Positions 23,613 to 33,283 of a stretch of 64,000 bases of DNA are shown here, one piece after another (positions within the stretch are counted from its first letter, which is position 1; the number at the start of each line of letters is the position of its first letter). The DNA comes from Edaphochlamys debaryana (lineage: Eukaryota; Chlorophyta; Chlorophyceae; Chlamydomonadales): positions 310,001 to 374,000 of the forward strand of contig JAEHOE010000064.1 in assembly GCA_016858145.1 (NCBI GenBank). The letters are read 5' to 3'. The notes under the pieces are model-generated. The model saw nothing but the letters and a program-made list of their open reading frames with translations, was not told the origin of the DNA and ran no database searches. A program made the translations under genes and the position numbers.

Positions 23613-23717
23613 GCAATTGTCTCCTCCAAAGTGCAAGCCCCCTCGTGCCCCCACAAGGCAAATGACAGGTACCTTCGACTGGCATTCCAACAGGCACTTG
23701 AGCACAGCCGAGGACGC

Positions 23718-24536
23718 TCACCCGTGACCTGCTCCGAGCGCTCTGGGCGTGTTGCCGCTGCTGCCGACGTCACCGTCAAAGCCCTCCTCCCCGCCGCCAG
23801 CAGCGCTGCCGCCGCCGCCGCCGCCGCCGGACCGCCCTGCCAGCCTGCTGCCGCTGCGCAGCCGCCCAGGCGACGGCCACGCGCCGCCGCCGCCGCCGCC
23901 GCCAGTGCTGTCCTCACTGCCCGGTCGCCAGTGCGCGACCTGCGGGCTGTGCTGCCGCCGCCCCGCGCCCCGCCGCTTCTGTGCCGACGGCGATGCTGCC
24001 GCTGCCGCCGCCGCCGCTGACGGCGAGAACACCGATCCGGAGAAGTACGCGATCGGCACCGCCGCCGCCGCTGCTGCTGCCGCCGCCGCCGCCGTCGCCT
24101 CCCGCATGCCCGCCGGCACCAACTGGCTGCCGCCTCCGTCACCGCCATCGCCGCCGCCGCCGTCAGCGGCAGGCGACGGCGACCTGCCTCTGGCGGGGCG
24201 TAGCTCTGGCGCCGCCGCCGCCGGGCCGCCGCCGGGGCGCGACCCGCCGAAGAACTGGTACAGGACCGACGGCGGCGCGGGACCCGGCGGCGGCGGCGGC
24301 GGCGCTGGCGGCGGCGGCAGCGGCGCCGCAGGTGGGGCTGGCGGCCGAGGCTGCAATTCTCTTCCGACGTCTTCGGCGCCGCCAGCTGCTCGTGAGCTCT
24401 CGAGCAATGACGCAGGCGGCGGTCCCGGGTCGCCGCTGCGACTCGAGCTAGGGCTTGGGCTACTAGGGCTAGGGAGTCGCGCGGAGCCTGCATGGCTGGG
24501 CCCCGGGCTTGGCGCCATTTCGTCGCTCCTGAGCAC
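23718..24536 (-). CDS. Hypothetical low-complexity ORF (Ala/Gly/Pro/Ser-rich)
   Basis: Open frame of 272 codons starting MLRSDEMAPSPGPSHAGSAR. No domain recognised; the only non-repetitive patches are VLYQFFGGSRPG and PIAYFSGSVFSPS. The stop codon lies within a perfect donor context (CACGG|GTGAGC), so this may be an exon rather than a whole gene. An equally long plus-strand frame overlaps it, as expected in GCC/GGC-rich DNA, so coding status is doubtful. Confidence 0.3.
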   Translation of the reverse strand: MLRSDEMAPSPGPSHAGSARLPSPSSPSPSSSRSGDPGPPPASLLESSRAAGGAEDVGRELQPRPPAPPAAPLPPPPAPPPPPPGPAPPSVLYQFFGGSRPGGGPAAAAPELRPARGRSPSPAADGGGGDGGDGGGSQLVPAGMREATAAAAAAAAAAAVPIAYFSGSVFSPSAAAAAAAASPSAQKRRGAGRRQHSPQVAHWRPGSEDSTGGGGGGGAWPSPGRLRSGSRLAGRSGGGGGGGSAAGGGEEGFDGDVGSSGNTPRALGAGHG

Positions 24537-25304
24537 GCTGGGTGTGGGCGCTGCTGGCGATGCGGGAGCAACAGGTCGCTAGGGAGCCGTGGGCGTTATT
24601 GCGGCGCGCGGCTTGTTTTGACGTCTGAGCGATCCTCAGCGCGGAACGTTGTTCAAAGCACGGTGGCAGGAGCTTCTTGTTCACATCGCTGGTGTGAAGT
24701 CGGGTGCAACGCTCTGCACGTAGCAAAGTGCAAGGGAAATCCGCTACGGAGCTGCGCGGAAGGCGGCTGAGGCGGCGGTGGCGCAGCGCTCACCTCGGCC
24801 GCCCTCACCCGCTTTCCCGCTGCGGCCCTGCTCCCGGCCTCCCCCCCTTCCGTGCCCCGACCCAACGGCGGGCGTCCCCTCGCGCAGCTCCCTCCCCCTC
24901 CGACTGCAGCAGCTCCACAGGGGCACGAGGAGTTGGGGGTTCAGATGCCTGGCGACTGTCCGTGTTCCCTTACAGCACTTGAGAGGCAAAAACAATCCTG
25001 CAGACGAGAGTCTCGACCGGAGTATTCTTGCAGCCCCTCTGCAACACCCACCTCGCGTGCGCGTTCCTGCCTCTGCCTGCATACGCCACGCCTCTACCTC
25101 ACACAAGCGCCGACCCGAGCAGCTACACAGGCACAGAATTCTGCACACCTGCACCCGCTCATCTCTCAGCGACCCTCCCACCGCCTTCCATCCACCTGCC
25201 ACAAACCTAAACCCCACCCCCTCCTGGACCCGGTCCTGAACCCAACGAATCCGCCTCCTCCGCCTCCCAACACCGTCTATCTCAGCTGTCTACAGCCTCC
25301 TGGA
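24537..25304. other. Intergenic region downstream of HAS1
   Basis: No supported gene. TTACA at 24970-24974 (TGTAA on the minus strand) is a candidate polyadenylation signal for HAS1, about 330 bases after its stop. Confidence 0.45.
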
Positions 25305-28300
25305 CTAGATCCGTACAAACTGCCGCTTGTCGCCCGCCTCCCGCTTGCCGTACGGGTTGGCGGCGCTGAACTTGTGGCCCGTTCCCATGCCGCGCCTGTA
25401 GTCGGCGCCGCCCGCCCCCCGCCCGCCCGACATGCGGGCGGCCTTGCGCGTGTGGCTCGAGTGGGACTCGAGCTGCAGGTTGACCCTGGGGTTGGGGGAT
25501 TGGGGGATTGGGGGATTGGGGGGGTGGAGGTGGGGTTGGAGGGCGCACGTGGGGTGAACCAAGGGGGCGGGTCTGCAGGTATGTAGGTGTTGGACTGGGG
25601 CTGCCAACCCTGGCGCGGTGAGCCTTTCCCTACATCCTAAACCCTTTCCGGCCCCCCCTTCCTTTGCCTCCCCCCTCACCGCGGCGGCACCGTGAAGCCG
25701 AAGGACCTCGCCACGGCCTGCAGGTCCAGGCGGTGCACGTTGAAGATCTCCTTGAGGCCGTGGGAGTTGTAGGCCAGGATGGTGGAGCGGAAGGCGTCCT
25801 TGGCGGACTGGGGAAAGGAGGGGCGATGGGAAGGGTGGTGGGTGAGGCACAAGGGTACGGGGTCAGATCACAGCGAGGTGCAGTCTGCTGCACGGCAAGC
25901 CCATTAACACACACCTCTTCGCCCCCCCTCCTTGCCCCCTCCCGCGGCCAGCTCCTTCTCTCCTTCCTTCCTCCCGAGCTCCGCAATCACGCCCCCCCCC
26001 CCCCCCACCTGGTGCAGGTAGTAGTTCTTCTCCACCACACGGCACGCCCAATACACACACGCCCTCCCGCCCCCCTGATCTCCCCCGCCCCCCCCCCACC
26101 TGGTGCAGGTAGTAGTTCTTCTCCACCACACGGCACGCCCAATACACACACGCCCTCCCGCCCCCCTGATCTCCCCCGCCCCCCCCCCCCACCTGGTGCA
26201 GGTAGTAGTTCTTCTCCACCACACGGCACGCCCAATACACACACACGCCCTCCCGCCCCCCTGATCTCCCCCCCCCCCCCCCCCCCTGGTGCAGGTAGTA
26301 GTTCTTCTCCACCACACGGCACGCCCAATACACACACACGCCCTCCCGCCCCCCTGTTCTCCCCCGGCCCCCCCCCACCTGGTGCAGGTAGTAGTTCTTC
26401 TCCACCAGGCGCTCCAGCTGCGACTGCACGTTGGCCAGCTTGGAGGCGGGGAAGTCGTACTCGTTGAGCGGGACCTGGGGTGGGGGTGGGCAACGAGGGG
26501 TGAGTCCGGGCCAGAGGGTTTGGGGGGTAAGCGTCTCCGCATCGACCAATCGAGACGATCTATTCTTCCCCACATCCTCTGCCGCCCCCCCCCCCCCGCC
26601 CTCAAAACTCCCACCCCCCCACACACCCCCACCTTGGCGTCCTTGAGGTACCTCAGGAAGCCCAGCTCCTCGGGCAGCAGCAGCAGCAGCGCCCGCCCGC
26701 GGCCCTCCTTGCCGCGCGCCGTGCGGCCCACGCGGTGGATGTACTCCCTTTGGGGGGGGGGAGGGAGGTGTGGGCGGAGCGTGGGGTAAGACGGGGCGAC
26801 AGGGGGCAAGAGGACACGGTTTGAGGGCAAGCTTGCCCCGTGAGCCATTTGGGAGGGAGTGGCGTGTCAGTGAAGACACGGCAAAGTGGTCGACCCTTCC
26901 CCTTTCCAAGGCACCCTTCAGGACGTGCTCCTCCTCCCATCCCTCATGGGCCCCTGTCAGGTCCTCTCCATCACGCGCCGACCCTACGCATCCTAAACAC
27001 ACACCTGGGGTCATCCGGCGGGTCGAACTGGATGATCCAGTCCACGGCGGGGATGTCCAGACCACGCGCCGCCACGTCCGTGCACAGCAGGATGCCCGTC
27101 TCGGCCTGGTGGGAGGAAGGAGGGGTGTGTGTGTGGTGGTGAAGATGAGATTGGTTGGTTGGAGACCGGCTTCATCAGCATCCTCCACCTCACTCCAAGC
27201 TCTCGACCTGCCCCTCCTCTGTCACCCCTTCCCTGGGCTCGTGTCAGTGCGCTCCCCCTTCCTCCCTCCCCTTGCCCCAATCACCCTGTCCCTCCCATGC
27301 CCCTTTGCCCCCTCCCCTTCTGCCTCCCTCCCTCCCCCCCACCAGCTCTCGCCTACCTGGCAGAACTCGAAGAACGTGGTGGTGCGCTTCTGCTGCTTCT
27401 GCTTGCCGTGGATCTCCTTGACGGGGATGTCGATGTAGTTGAGCAGCTCGCTGTGGAACTTGACGGAGTTGCACGAGGAGAAGAACACCATGACCTGAAG
27501 GGGGGAGGGAGGGGGTGTTTGAAGCTGAGAAGCGGGAGAGCGAGCGGGGAGGGAGGGGGGATGTACCGGGGGCGGGAGGGTGCGCTGTGGACTCCAAGCC
27601 CGGCCGCGATGCAGCGGATTGGGTTAGGATGTGGTGACGAGATCGTACGCTGGGCTAACCACTCACCGCTTCCACTTCCACTGTGACTACTTCTTTCTCC
27701 CTCACCTTTTTGTTGGCGTTCTTCTTGAGGAAGGTGAAGAGCAGCAGGAACTTCTTGTCGGCCGGCACCACGCAGTAGCCCTGCTCCAGGCCCTCGCGGG
27801 TGGCCACCGAGCGGCCGTCGTCCACGCCCACGTACAGGGGGCGGTGCTTGAAGGACAGGCGGGCCAAGTCCTCGACCTGACAGGGGGGGGAGAGGGATGG
27901 GGGGAGGGATGGGTGCTTAGGCGGAGCGGCATGCCCTGAGGGACGGCGCTGCGTCGGCACCCAACCTCGCTGCCCTCTCCGTCGTCAGCGGAGGTGGTGC
28001 CCTCTCCAGCCTCCCCCCATACCACCACAACATCCTCCCCCTTTTCGCCCGCACCTTGGTGGTCTGCGTGGCGCTGAAGAGCATGGTCTGGCGCTCCTTG
28101 GGCAGGATCTTGATGATCTGGGGGGGGGGGAGAGGGGAGAGGGAAGGGGGGGAGAGGGGAGAGGGAGGGGAGGGGGGGGATGCGAGCACGTGAGCGTTTG
28201 GGCGGGGGCAGCCATCCGGCGATGGGCCTTCAGCTCTATGTCTGGAAGTGCCTGCAAAGTCCTGCACCGGGCCCTTTCTTTCCCCAATGCACATCGCGGA

Positions 28301-31300
28301 TTGCTGGATCCGGCCCCACCTGCCGCATCTCCTCCTCGAATCCGATCTCCAGGATCCGATCCGCCTCGTCGATGACTAAGCAGGCCAGGTTGCGGTAAAC
28401 GAAGCCCTTGGTGTTCTGGGGTCCGGGGGGGGGGGGGGGGGCAGGGGGCACAGGGCGCATGAGACAGAGGGAGGGAGGGGCAAACAGGTCGCCGGCTCGT
28501 GTCCGGTCCCTTCCCCCGAACGTCCCACCTAAAACCACACCCCTCCCCCTTTCCACCCCCCCACCTCCACACACACACACACACCTGCAGGTGGTCCAGC
28601 AGGCGGCCGGGGGTGGACACCAGTATGTTGACCCCCTTGACCAGCTTCTCGGCCTCCGTGCGCCTGCGGGTCGGTGGGGACAGGTCGAGTCGGTGAGACG
28701 CGGAAGGAGGCAGGCTGGGACTCCTAGTGCGAGGCGCTCCTGCACCCTTCCCTCCTCCCCCTTCCCCCTCTCGTTTGGGAGCCCCCACCTGTTGGCCCTT
28801 CCCCCTCCCATCCCTCCCGGCACTCCCCCTCCCCACCTGTTGGCCCCTCCCATGACGATGCCGTGCGTCTGCGTGTGGTACTTAAGCAGGTCACGTGCTA
28901 CACCGTAGATCTGGGGGTGAGGGGGTGAGGGGGAAGGGGGTGAAGGCAAGGACGCGGTGTCAGCCCCCACTTGCAGTGGACGGTCTCGGCCCAGGCCCAC
29001 CCTGACCACGTGCCGGTCGGCCCCCGACCCAACCCTCCCTGGCAGCCCCCTCCGCCCCCTCCCCACCTGCAGCGCCAGCTCGCGCGTGGGCGAGATAACC
29101 ACCGCCCCCGTGCCGTTGCGGGGCATGAACTTGGCCCGGTAGAGCAGCTCGGCGCAGGGAATGAGGAAGGCGAGCGTCTTGCCGGAGCCTGGAGTGTTGG
29201 GGGTGGGTGTGGGCGGTGGTGAGTATGTGTGGCTGAGTGGATGCAGCGCCCCCGTAGGCAACGCCCCGGGTAGCTGGGGACCCGGCCAGGCCCAGCTAGG
29301 CCCAGCCCACTCCCCCCCCACACACCTGCCTTGCTGGAGGCCAGCTCAGAGCCCTCGCTACAGACCAAACCCTTGGCCCCCCTTCCACGCCCAGCCTTCT
29401 CCCGGCCCCACCACGCCCTGCCGCTCCGCCCGACACCCGTCCCCCCATGGACCTCCCACCCCCGGGGCCCCCATCAGCGCCCCTCGCCCTCTGTAGCCCC
29501 CATCCTCCCCCGCACCTGTCCGCGCCGCGCCCAGCACGTCCCGCCCCGTGAGCAGCGCCGGCACCGTCCTGGCCTGCACCTCGGTCAGGTGCGTGAAGCC
29601 CATGTCGGCAATGGCCTGACAGGGGGGGGGAGAGGGAAGGGGGGGTGAGGGGTGTTTGAAGCTGAGCGGGGGTGAGGGGGTGAGGGAAGGTGGCCGTGGT
29701 TGGATGGGTGGGTGGGTGGGGTATCCGCATGGAGGTCTGCTGCTAGTGTGCTGGGGTGCGGGTTGCAGACTGAGTTGTGGACAGGTGATGAGAGGCGCGG
29801 TGGCGTGGGCCCGGCGGTCAGAGAACTTTGAAGACTGCCCTCAGCGCCGGACCCCGTGTTTCGGGGAGGGCGGTCGGGTTTGTATGTGTTTCTCATCACC
29901 CCGCGAGCCCACGCCACGCACACCCTCCTTCCCGCGCCGTCCTCGGGGGCACCCGTGATACGACCCCTAGCCCGTAGCCCCCCACCACTCCCCCAACCCT
30001 TTCTACAACCCCCATCCCCAGACCTTCCGCGTTCTGCCCATGAGCGCCAGACGTTTCTCGAACGCCCCCCCCAGCTTCGCGCACCTTCTGCGTGTTGTCC
30101 GTCAGCTCCAGGGTCGCGAACTCCGTGGCGCTCATGATGCCCGCCACCGAGGCCGTCTGCCGCTCAACGGCCAGGCCCCCCACCATGGCCACCTCGGTGG
30201 CCTCGCGCTCCAGGTGCACGTCGTCCTTGTCGTCCGCCGACTGCGGGTTACGGGCGGTTACGGAGGGTTACAAAAGGTTATGGCGGGTTATGGGCGGTTT
30301 TGGAGGGTTACGGGGCGGCTATGGAGGTTTGCGGGTGGTTGTGGAAGCGTGGGGGGTGGGAAGAGAGAGGCAGAGGCGTGGGAACGTGTGGACTACGCCG
30401 AGCGGCCCACAGGCGGTCCCGGTTGCAGTGGAGCTGCTTGTTGGGGAAAGGGGGGAGCGCGGCGGCGGTATGGTTGCGGGAGGGGGAGGGCACCGCGCAG
30501 GACGCGGGCCGGGTGGAGGCTGCCCTCCCAGGCTAGGCTCGGAGGTATGGGCTTGCGGTCAGAGAACTTTGAAGACTGCCCTCAGCGCCGGACCCCGTGT
30601 TTCGGGGAGGGCGGTCGGGTTTGTATTGTGTTTCTCATCACTCCGCAGACCCACGTCCAGGGCAGGCTTTCCGCTCGCCCCTGCCAAGCAATGCCGGGCT
30701 CCCGCTGCCATGTGCTTGCACCACGTAGACCCCTCATAGACCGCTCCTAGAGCATGGAGCGTGGATACGGCCGCTCTCCCCAGAACGGCGCCCTTTCCGC
30801 TCAGCAGACCCTTGAAGTTTCTGCCTGCCATAAGCTACACCCCTTGTTGGACTTTTCAAACGGTGCCCCTTCAGCACAAGAGGCCCCGAAGCGTGTCTCG
30901 GATGCAGCTTCTGACGCACAGACCACCCTGCGCTCCCCCGTGAGGACCCAACCCATCGGCCCTGAAAGCCATTCCCCCCCACCCGCCACTCCCCCGGCCC
31001 CCCTCACCTTCCGCTTGGCTTTCCCCTTCTTGGCCGCTGGCTGCTCCTCCTCCTCCTCATCATCCGCATCCAGGTCGCCCGACCCAATCACGCCGTCCTC
31101 GTCATCCTCCTCCTCGTCATCCTCGCCGTCGCCGCTCTCCCCCTCCCCGTCATCCTCGTCCTCGTCCGCCCCACCCGGGCCCGCCGCCTGCGGTGCGCGG
31201 GAAGGGTCGGTGAGAGGGCAGCAAGTTCGACTGGGCCCCAGCCCTGGTTCGGGCAACCCAAGGCCCGAGTGCACCCGCCTTGCTCCCACCTTCCAATCCA

Positions 31301-32547
31301 CGTGCACCTGGACACCCCCCGTCCCCTTCCCCTTTCCCAACCTCCCTTGCCAGGATGGCGTCCAAGCTCTCGGCCGCCCCAAGAACCCCATACGTGGGCC
31401 TCGTCCTCCCGTTCCCCGTATCGGTCATTGATCCCCCATTTCGCCGCTCCAGTGGTGCCCACCCCTTCTCCTCACCCCGCCCCCCCAACCCGCCCACCGT
31501 CCCCATCCCATCCATTGAAGCCCCCTCCCCATCGTTCCCGTCGCTGTTGAGCTCTCAACCCTTCACCCTCCCTTCACCTACCCCCTTTCCCTCCCCTTAG
31601 CCCCACCCCACCAAACTCGCACCTCCGCCAGCATGGCGTCAAAGTCCTCGCCCCCCTGCCCTCGATGTTGAGCCCTCACCCTCCCTAACCTACCCCCCCT
31701 TAACCTGCCCCCCCTCCCTCCCCACCTCTGCCAGCATGGCGTCAAAGTCCTCGCTGTTGAAGTCGCCATCGTCCGTGCCCTCCGCGCCCTCACCCCCATC
31801 CTCCTCATCCTCCTCCTCGTCCTCAGAAGGGGGCCGCTTGGCCTTCTGCGGGGGAGAAGAAGCGCGGGTGAGGGGTGAAGGATTTCAGGTTTGGGAGGGG
31901 TGGAAGGCTGGGGTGTGGAGCTCGAGGGTGAGGGTGAGGGCCCCGATGGGGAAGCCAAGCGCAAGGGCGGTGTCCCGGAAGATACCGCCGCCACCGCTGC
32001 AGCCTCTGCCCGCGACCCGACCCCGCACGACCCCGGGGCTTGCCTTGGCGGGGGGCTGTTGCTGCTTGCCTTTCTGCTGCTTGCCTTGCTGTGGTTTCCC
32101 CTGCTGGGACTTTACTTGCTGGGGCTTGCCCTGCTGCTTGGCGGGAGGGGCTGCGCCTGGCTTGCGCTTGCCGGCGGGGGCACCGGCCTTGCCCTTCACC
32201 GCGACGGGCTGCGACTTGCCAGCCTGAGGCTTGCCCTGCGCCGGCGAGGGCTTCCCCGGGCTCGGCTTCCCCACGGCACCTGCACAAGGGCGGGGGTATC
32301 GGGCCAGACGTGGAGCGACGCGAGCATCGGGGCAGCGGAATTTGCAACGTCGCGGACCAGACCTCGCCGGCGAGAGCAGTCTTCCCCTTGGACGCAGCCA
32401 TCGTCGGCAAAGGCAGTGCTTCCAGCCTTGCTTGCAAGCAGCAGCGGGCTTACCAGCATCGCGGCCGCCACCGCCAGCCTCGCCGTCAGCAGGGCCTCCC
32501 TTGCTGCGGCTGCGCTTCCGTTTGCGTTTATGGTCCTCCGTATCCAT
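25305..32547 (-). CDS. HAS1: ATP-dependent DEAD-box RNA helicase HAS1/DDX18
   Basis: Eighteen exons with consistent phases, 749 residues: 32547-32454, 32279-32044, 31845-31726, 31187-31008, 30240-30085, 29615-29516, 29188-29067, 28910-28837, 28663-28585, 28415-28320, 28117-28055, 27876-27706, 27494-27357, 27105-27005, 26747-26633, 26474-26379, 25807-25680, 25485-25305. The first ~250 residues are Lys-rich then Asp/Glu-rich (nucleolar type). Helicase core in order: GFTHLTEVQ (Q motif), ARTGSGKT (Walker A), [22 protein letters not shown] (DEAD-box motif, D-E-A-D), [27 protein letters not shown]1-specific sequences follow: [27 protein letters not shown]1 proteins remodel pre-rRNA/snoRNA complexes in the nucleolus during 60S and 40S maturation. 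Exon 2 ends at a GC donor (GCAAGC). Two introns carry box C/D snoRNA copies and at least three introns carry splice-junction echoes. Start is the ATG opening [18 protein letters not shown]. Confidence 0.95.
26006..26410 (-). repeat. Five-fold tandem copy of an exon end plus donor in HAS1
   Basis: The exon 16 end (E-K-N-Y-Y-L-H-Q, then GTGGGGG) at about 26378-26410 is repeated four more times toward the next exon, starting near 26284, 26189, 26098 and 26006, with a period of ~91-94 bases. Units share CTGGTGCAGGTAGTAGTTCT and a CACGGCACGCCCAATACACA segment. The 26284 copy has lost the A of the donor (CCCCCTGG). Confidence 0.9.
28785..28850 (-). repeat. Splice-junction echo at HAS1 exon 8
   Basis: CCCCACCTGTTGGCCC (plus strand), the exon 8 end with its donor at 28832-28847, recurs at 28786-28800 in the intron, about 46 bases away. 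Confidence 0.65.
29802..29915 (-). ncRNA. Intronic box C/D snoRNA, copy 1
   Basis: On the minus strand (HAS1 sense), in the intron between exons 5 and 6: C box GTGATGA at 29899-29893, an internal CTGA (D'-like), and D box CTGA at 29821-29818. The boxes are flanked by a perfect inverted repeat, GGCGTGGGC (29915-29907) and GCCCACGCC (29810-29802), forming a terminal stem. The element upstream of the D box, CTTCAAAGTTCT, is complementary to AGAACTTTGAAG, which I recall as a conserved LSU rRNA segment. Core length is ~82 nt. The target is inferred. Confidence 0.75.
30240..30345. repeat. Degenerate GGGTTACGG-type tandem repeat at a 3' splice site
   Basis: About ten degenerate copies of a ~10-bp unit (GGGTTACGGAGGGTTAC on the plus strand) in the HAS1 intron, directly before the acceptor of exon 5 on the minus strand, where they form a pyrimidine-rich tract. 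Confidence 0.6.
30547..30654 (-). ncRNA. Intronic box C/D snoRNA, copy 2
   Basis: Nearly identical to copy 1 over ~85 bases, in the preceding HAS1 intron (between exons 4 and 5). C box GTGATGA at 30641-30635, D box CTGA at 30562-30559, same guide element. The flanking stem differs in sequence but still pairs (GTGGGTCTGCGG at 30654-30643 with CCGCAAGCCCAT at 30558-30547, mostly paired), which supports a selected RNA rather than a passive repeat. Confidence 0.75.
31341..31759 (-). repeat. Splice-junction echoes at HAS1 exon 3
   Basis: The exon 3 end (E-D-F-D-A-M-L-A-E plus donor; plus strand 31724-31759) is copied at 31620-31650 almost exactly. A decayed form at 31341-31375 reads [10 protein letters not shown]. 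Confidence 0.7.
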
Positions 32548-33283
32548 TGCCGCCGGGTCACCGAGCACGCGAAGTGGAAGCTACCCGACCTCCTCAACGA
32601 AATGTGCCAGGGTTTGTCTTCTTTTGGGTGATGTGACGCCGGGGCAGCAGTGCAAAACCTCAAAGCAGCACAAGTGGTGGCAGGGCAAGCAGGGCAGCCC
32701 GACGTCGCTCGGGCGTGCTTTCGATGCAGCGCCCCAGCCGCGATGGGGCGGCGCCGCGAAGCCTCGACGCCGGCCTGCTGAACCTGTTCAACTGACTTGG
32801 ACTAATACAACCAGCCAAATCCCTAGGAAACCGTGCTAGGCACTCGCGTCTGCCGACCGGGTGGTGCATCTCCGCTCTTTGCATGCTCGTTCCCGCACAC
32901 GTCTAGACATCCTATAGGCGAAACCCTAGTACTTGAGCTCGGGCTGCGCGCTCGCCCTTCGCTACCTCAGCAGAAGGCCCGGCTCCTCCCTCGCCTCAGT
33001 GCGCGGGCTACCAGGTACTGGTACCCCGCACGCCCCGGCGCCCCACATACCGATCAGCGGACCAAACCCCGAACTTCCCTGCAAGTAAGACTTCGAGGAG
33101 CGCCTGACGGGGATAGTGGCCGTCTGCTGCGGGCGGCCCAGCGGCAGGCGCGGGCACCCAGGCCCAAAGCCGCACGACGGCACACGGACCACTGGCACCG
33201 CCCTAGCCCAGGCCTCCAAGCACCTTCATACCGAAGGCCCAGAGGCACCCGAAGCGGCGCCTCTTGAGGAGGCGGTAGCGGCC
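32548..33283. promoter_or_regulatory. Divergent promoter region HAS1 / RPC6
   Basis: These 736 bases separate the start codons of two divergently transcribed genes and contain no other supported gene, so both promoters should lie here. No specific element was recognised with confidence. Confidence 0.5.

Noticed and set aside
21703..24571. Many overlapping long frames on both strands in GCC/GGC repeats
   Set aside because: Simple-repeat DNA gives open frames on all strands. Only the frame continuing into the GH5 exons is supported.
26006..26410. CRISPR-like array (regular ~92-base direct repeats)
   Set aside because: The whole unit repeats, with no unique spacers. Each copy contains an exon end and donor of HAS1, in a spliced eukaryotic gene.
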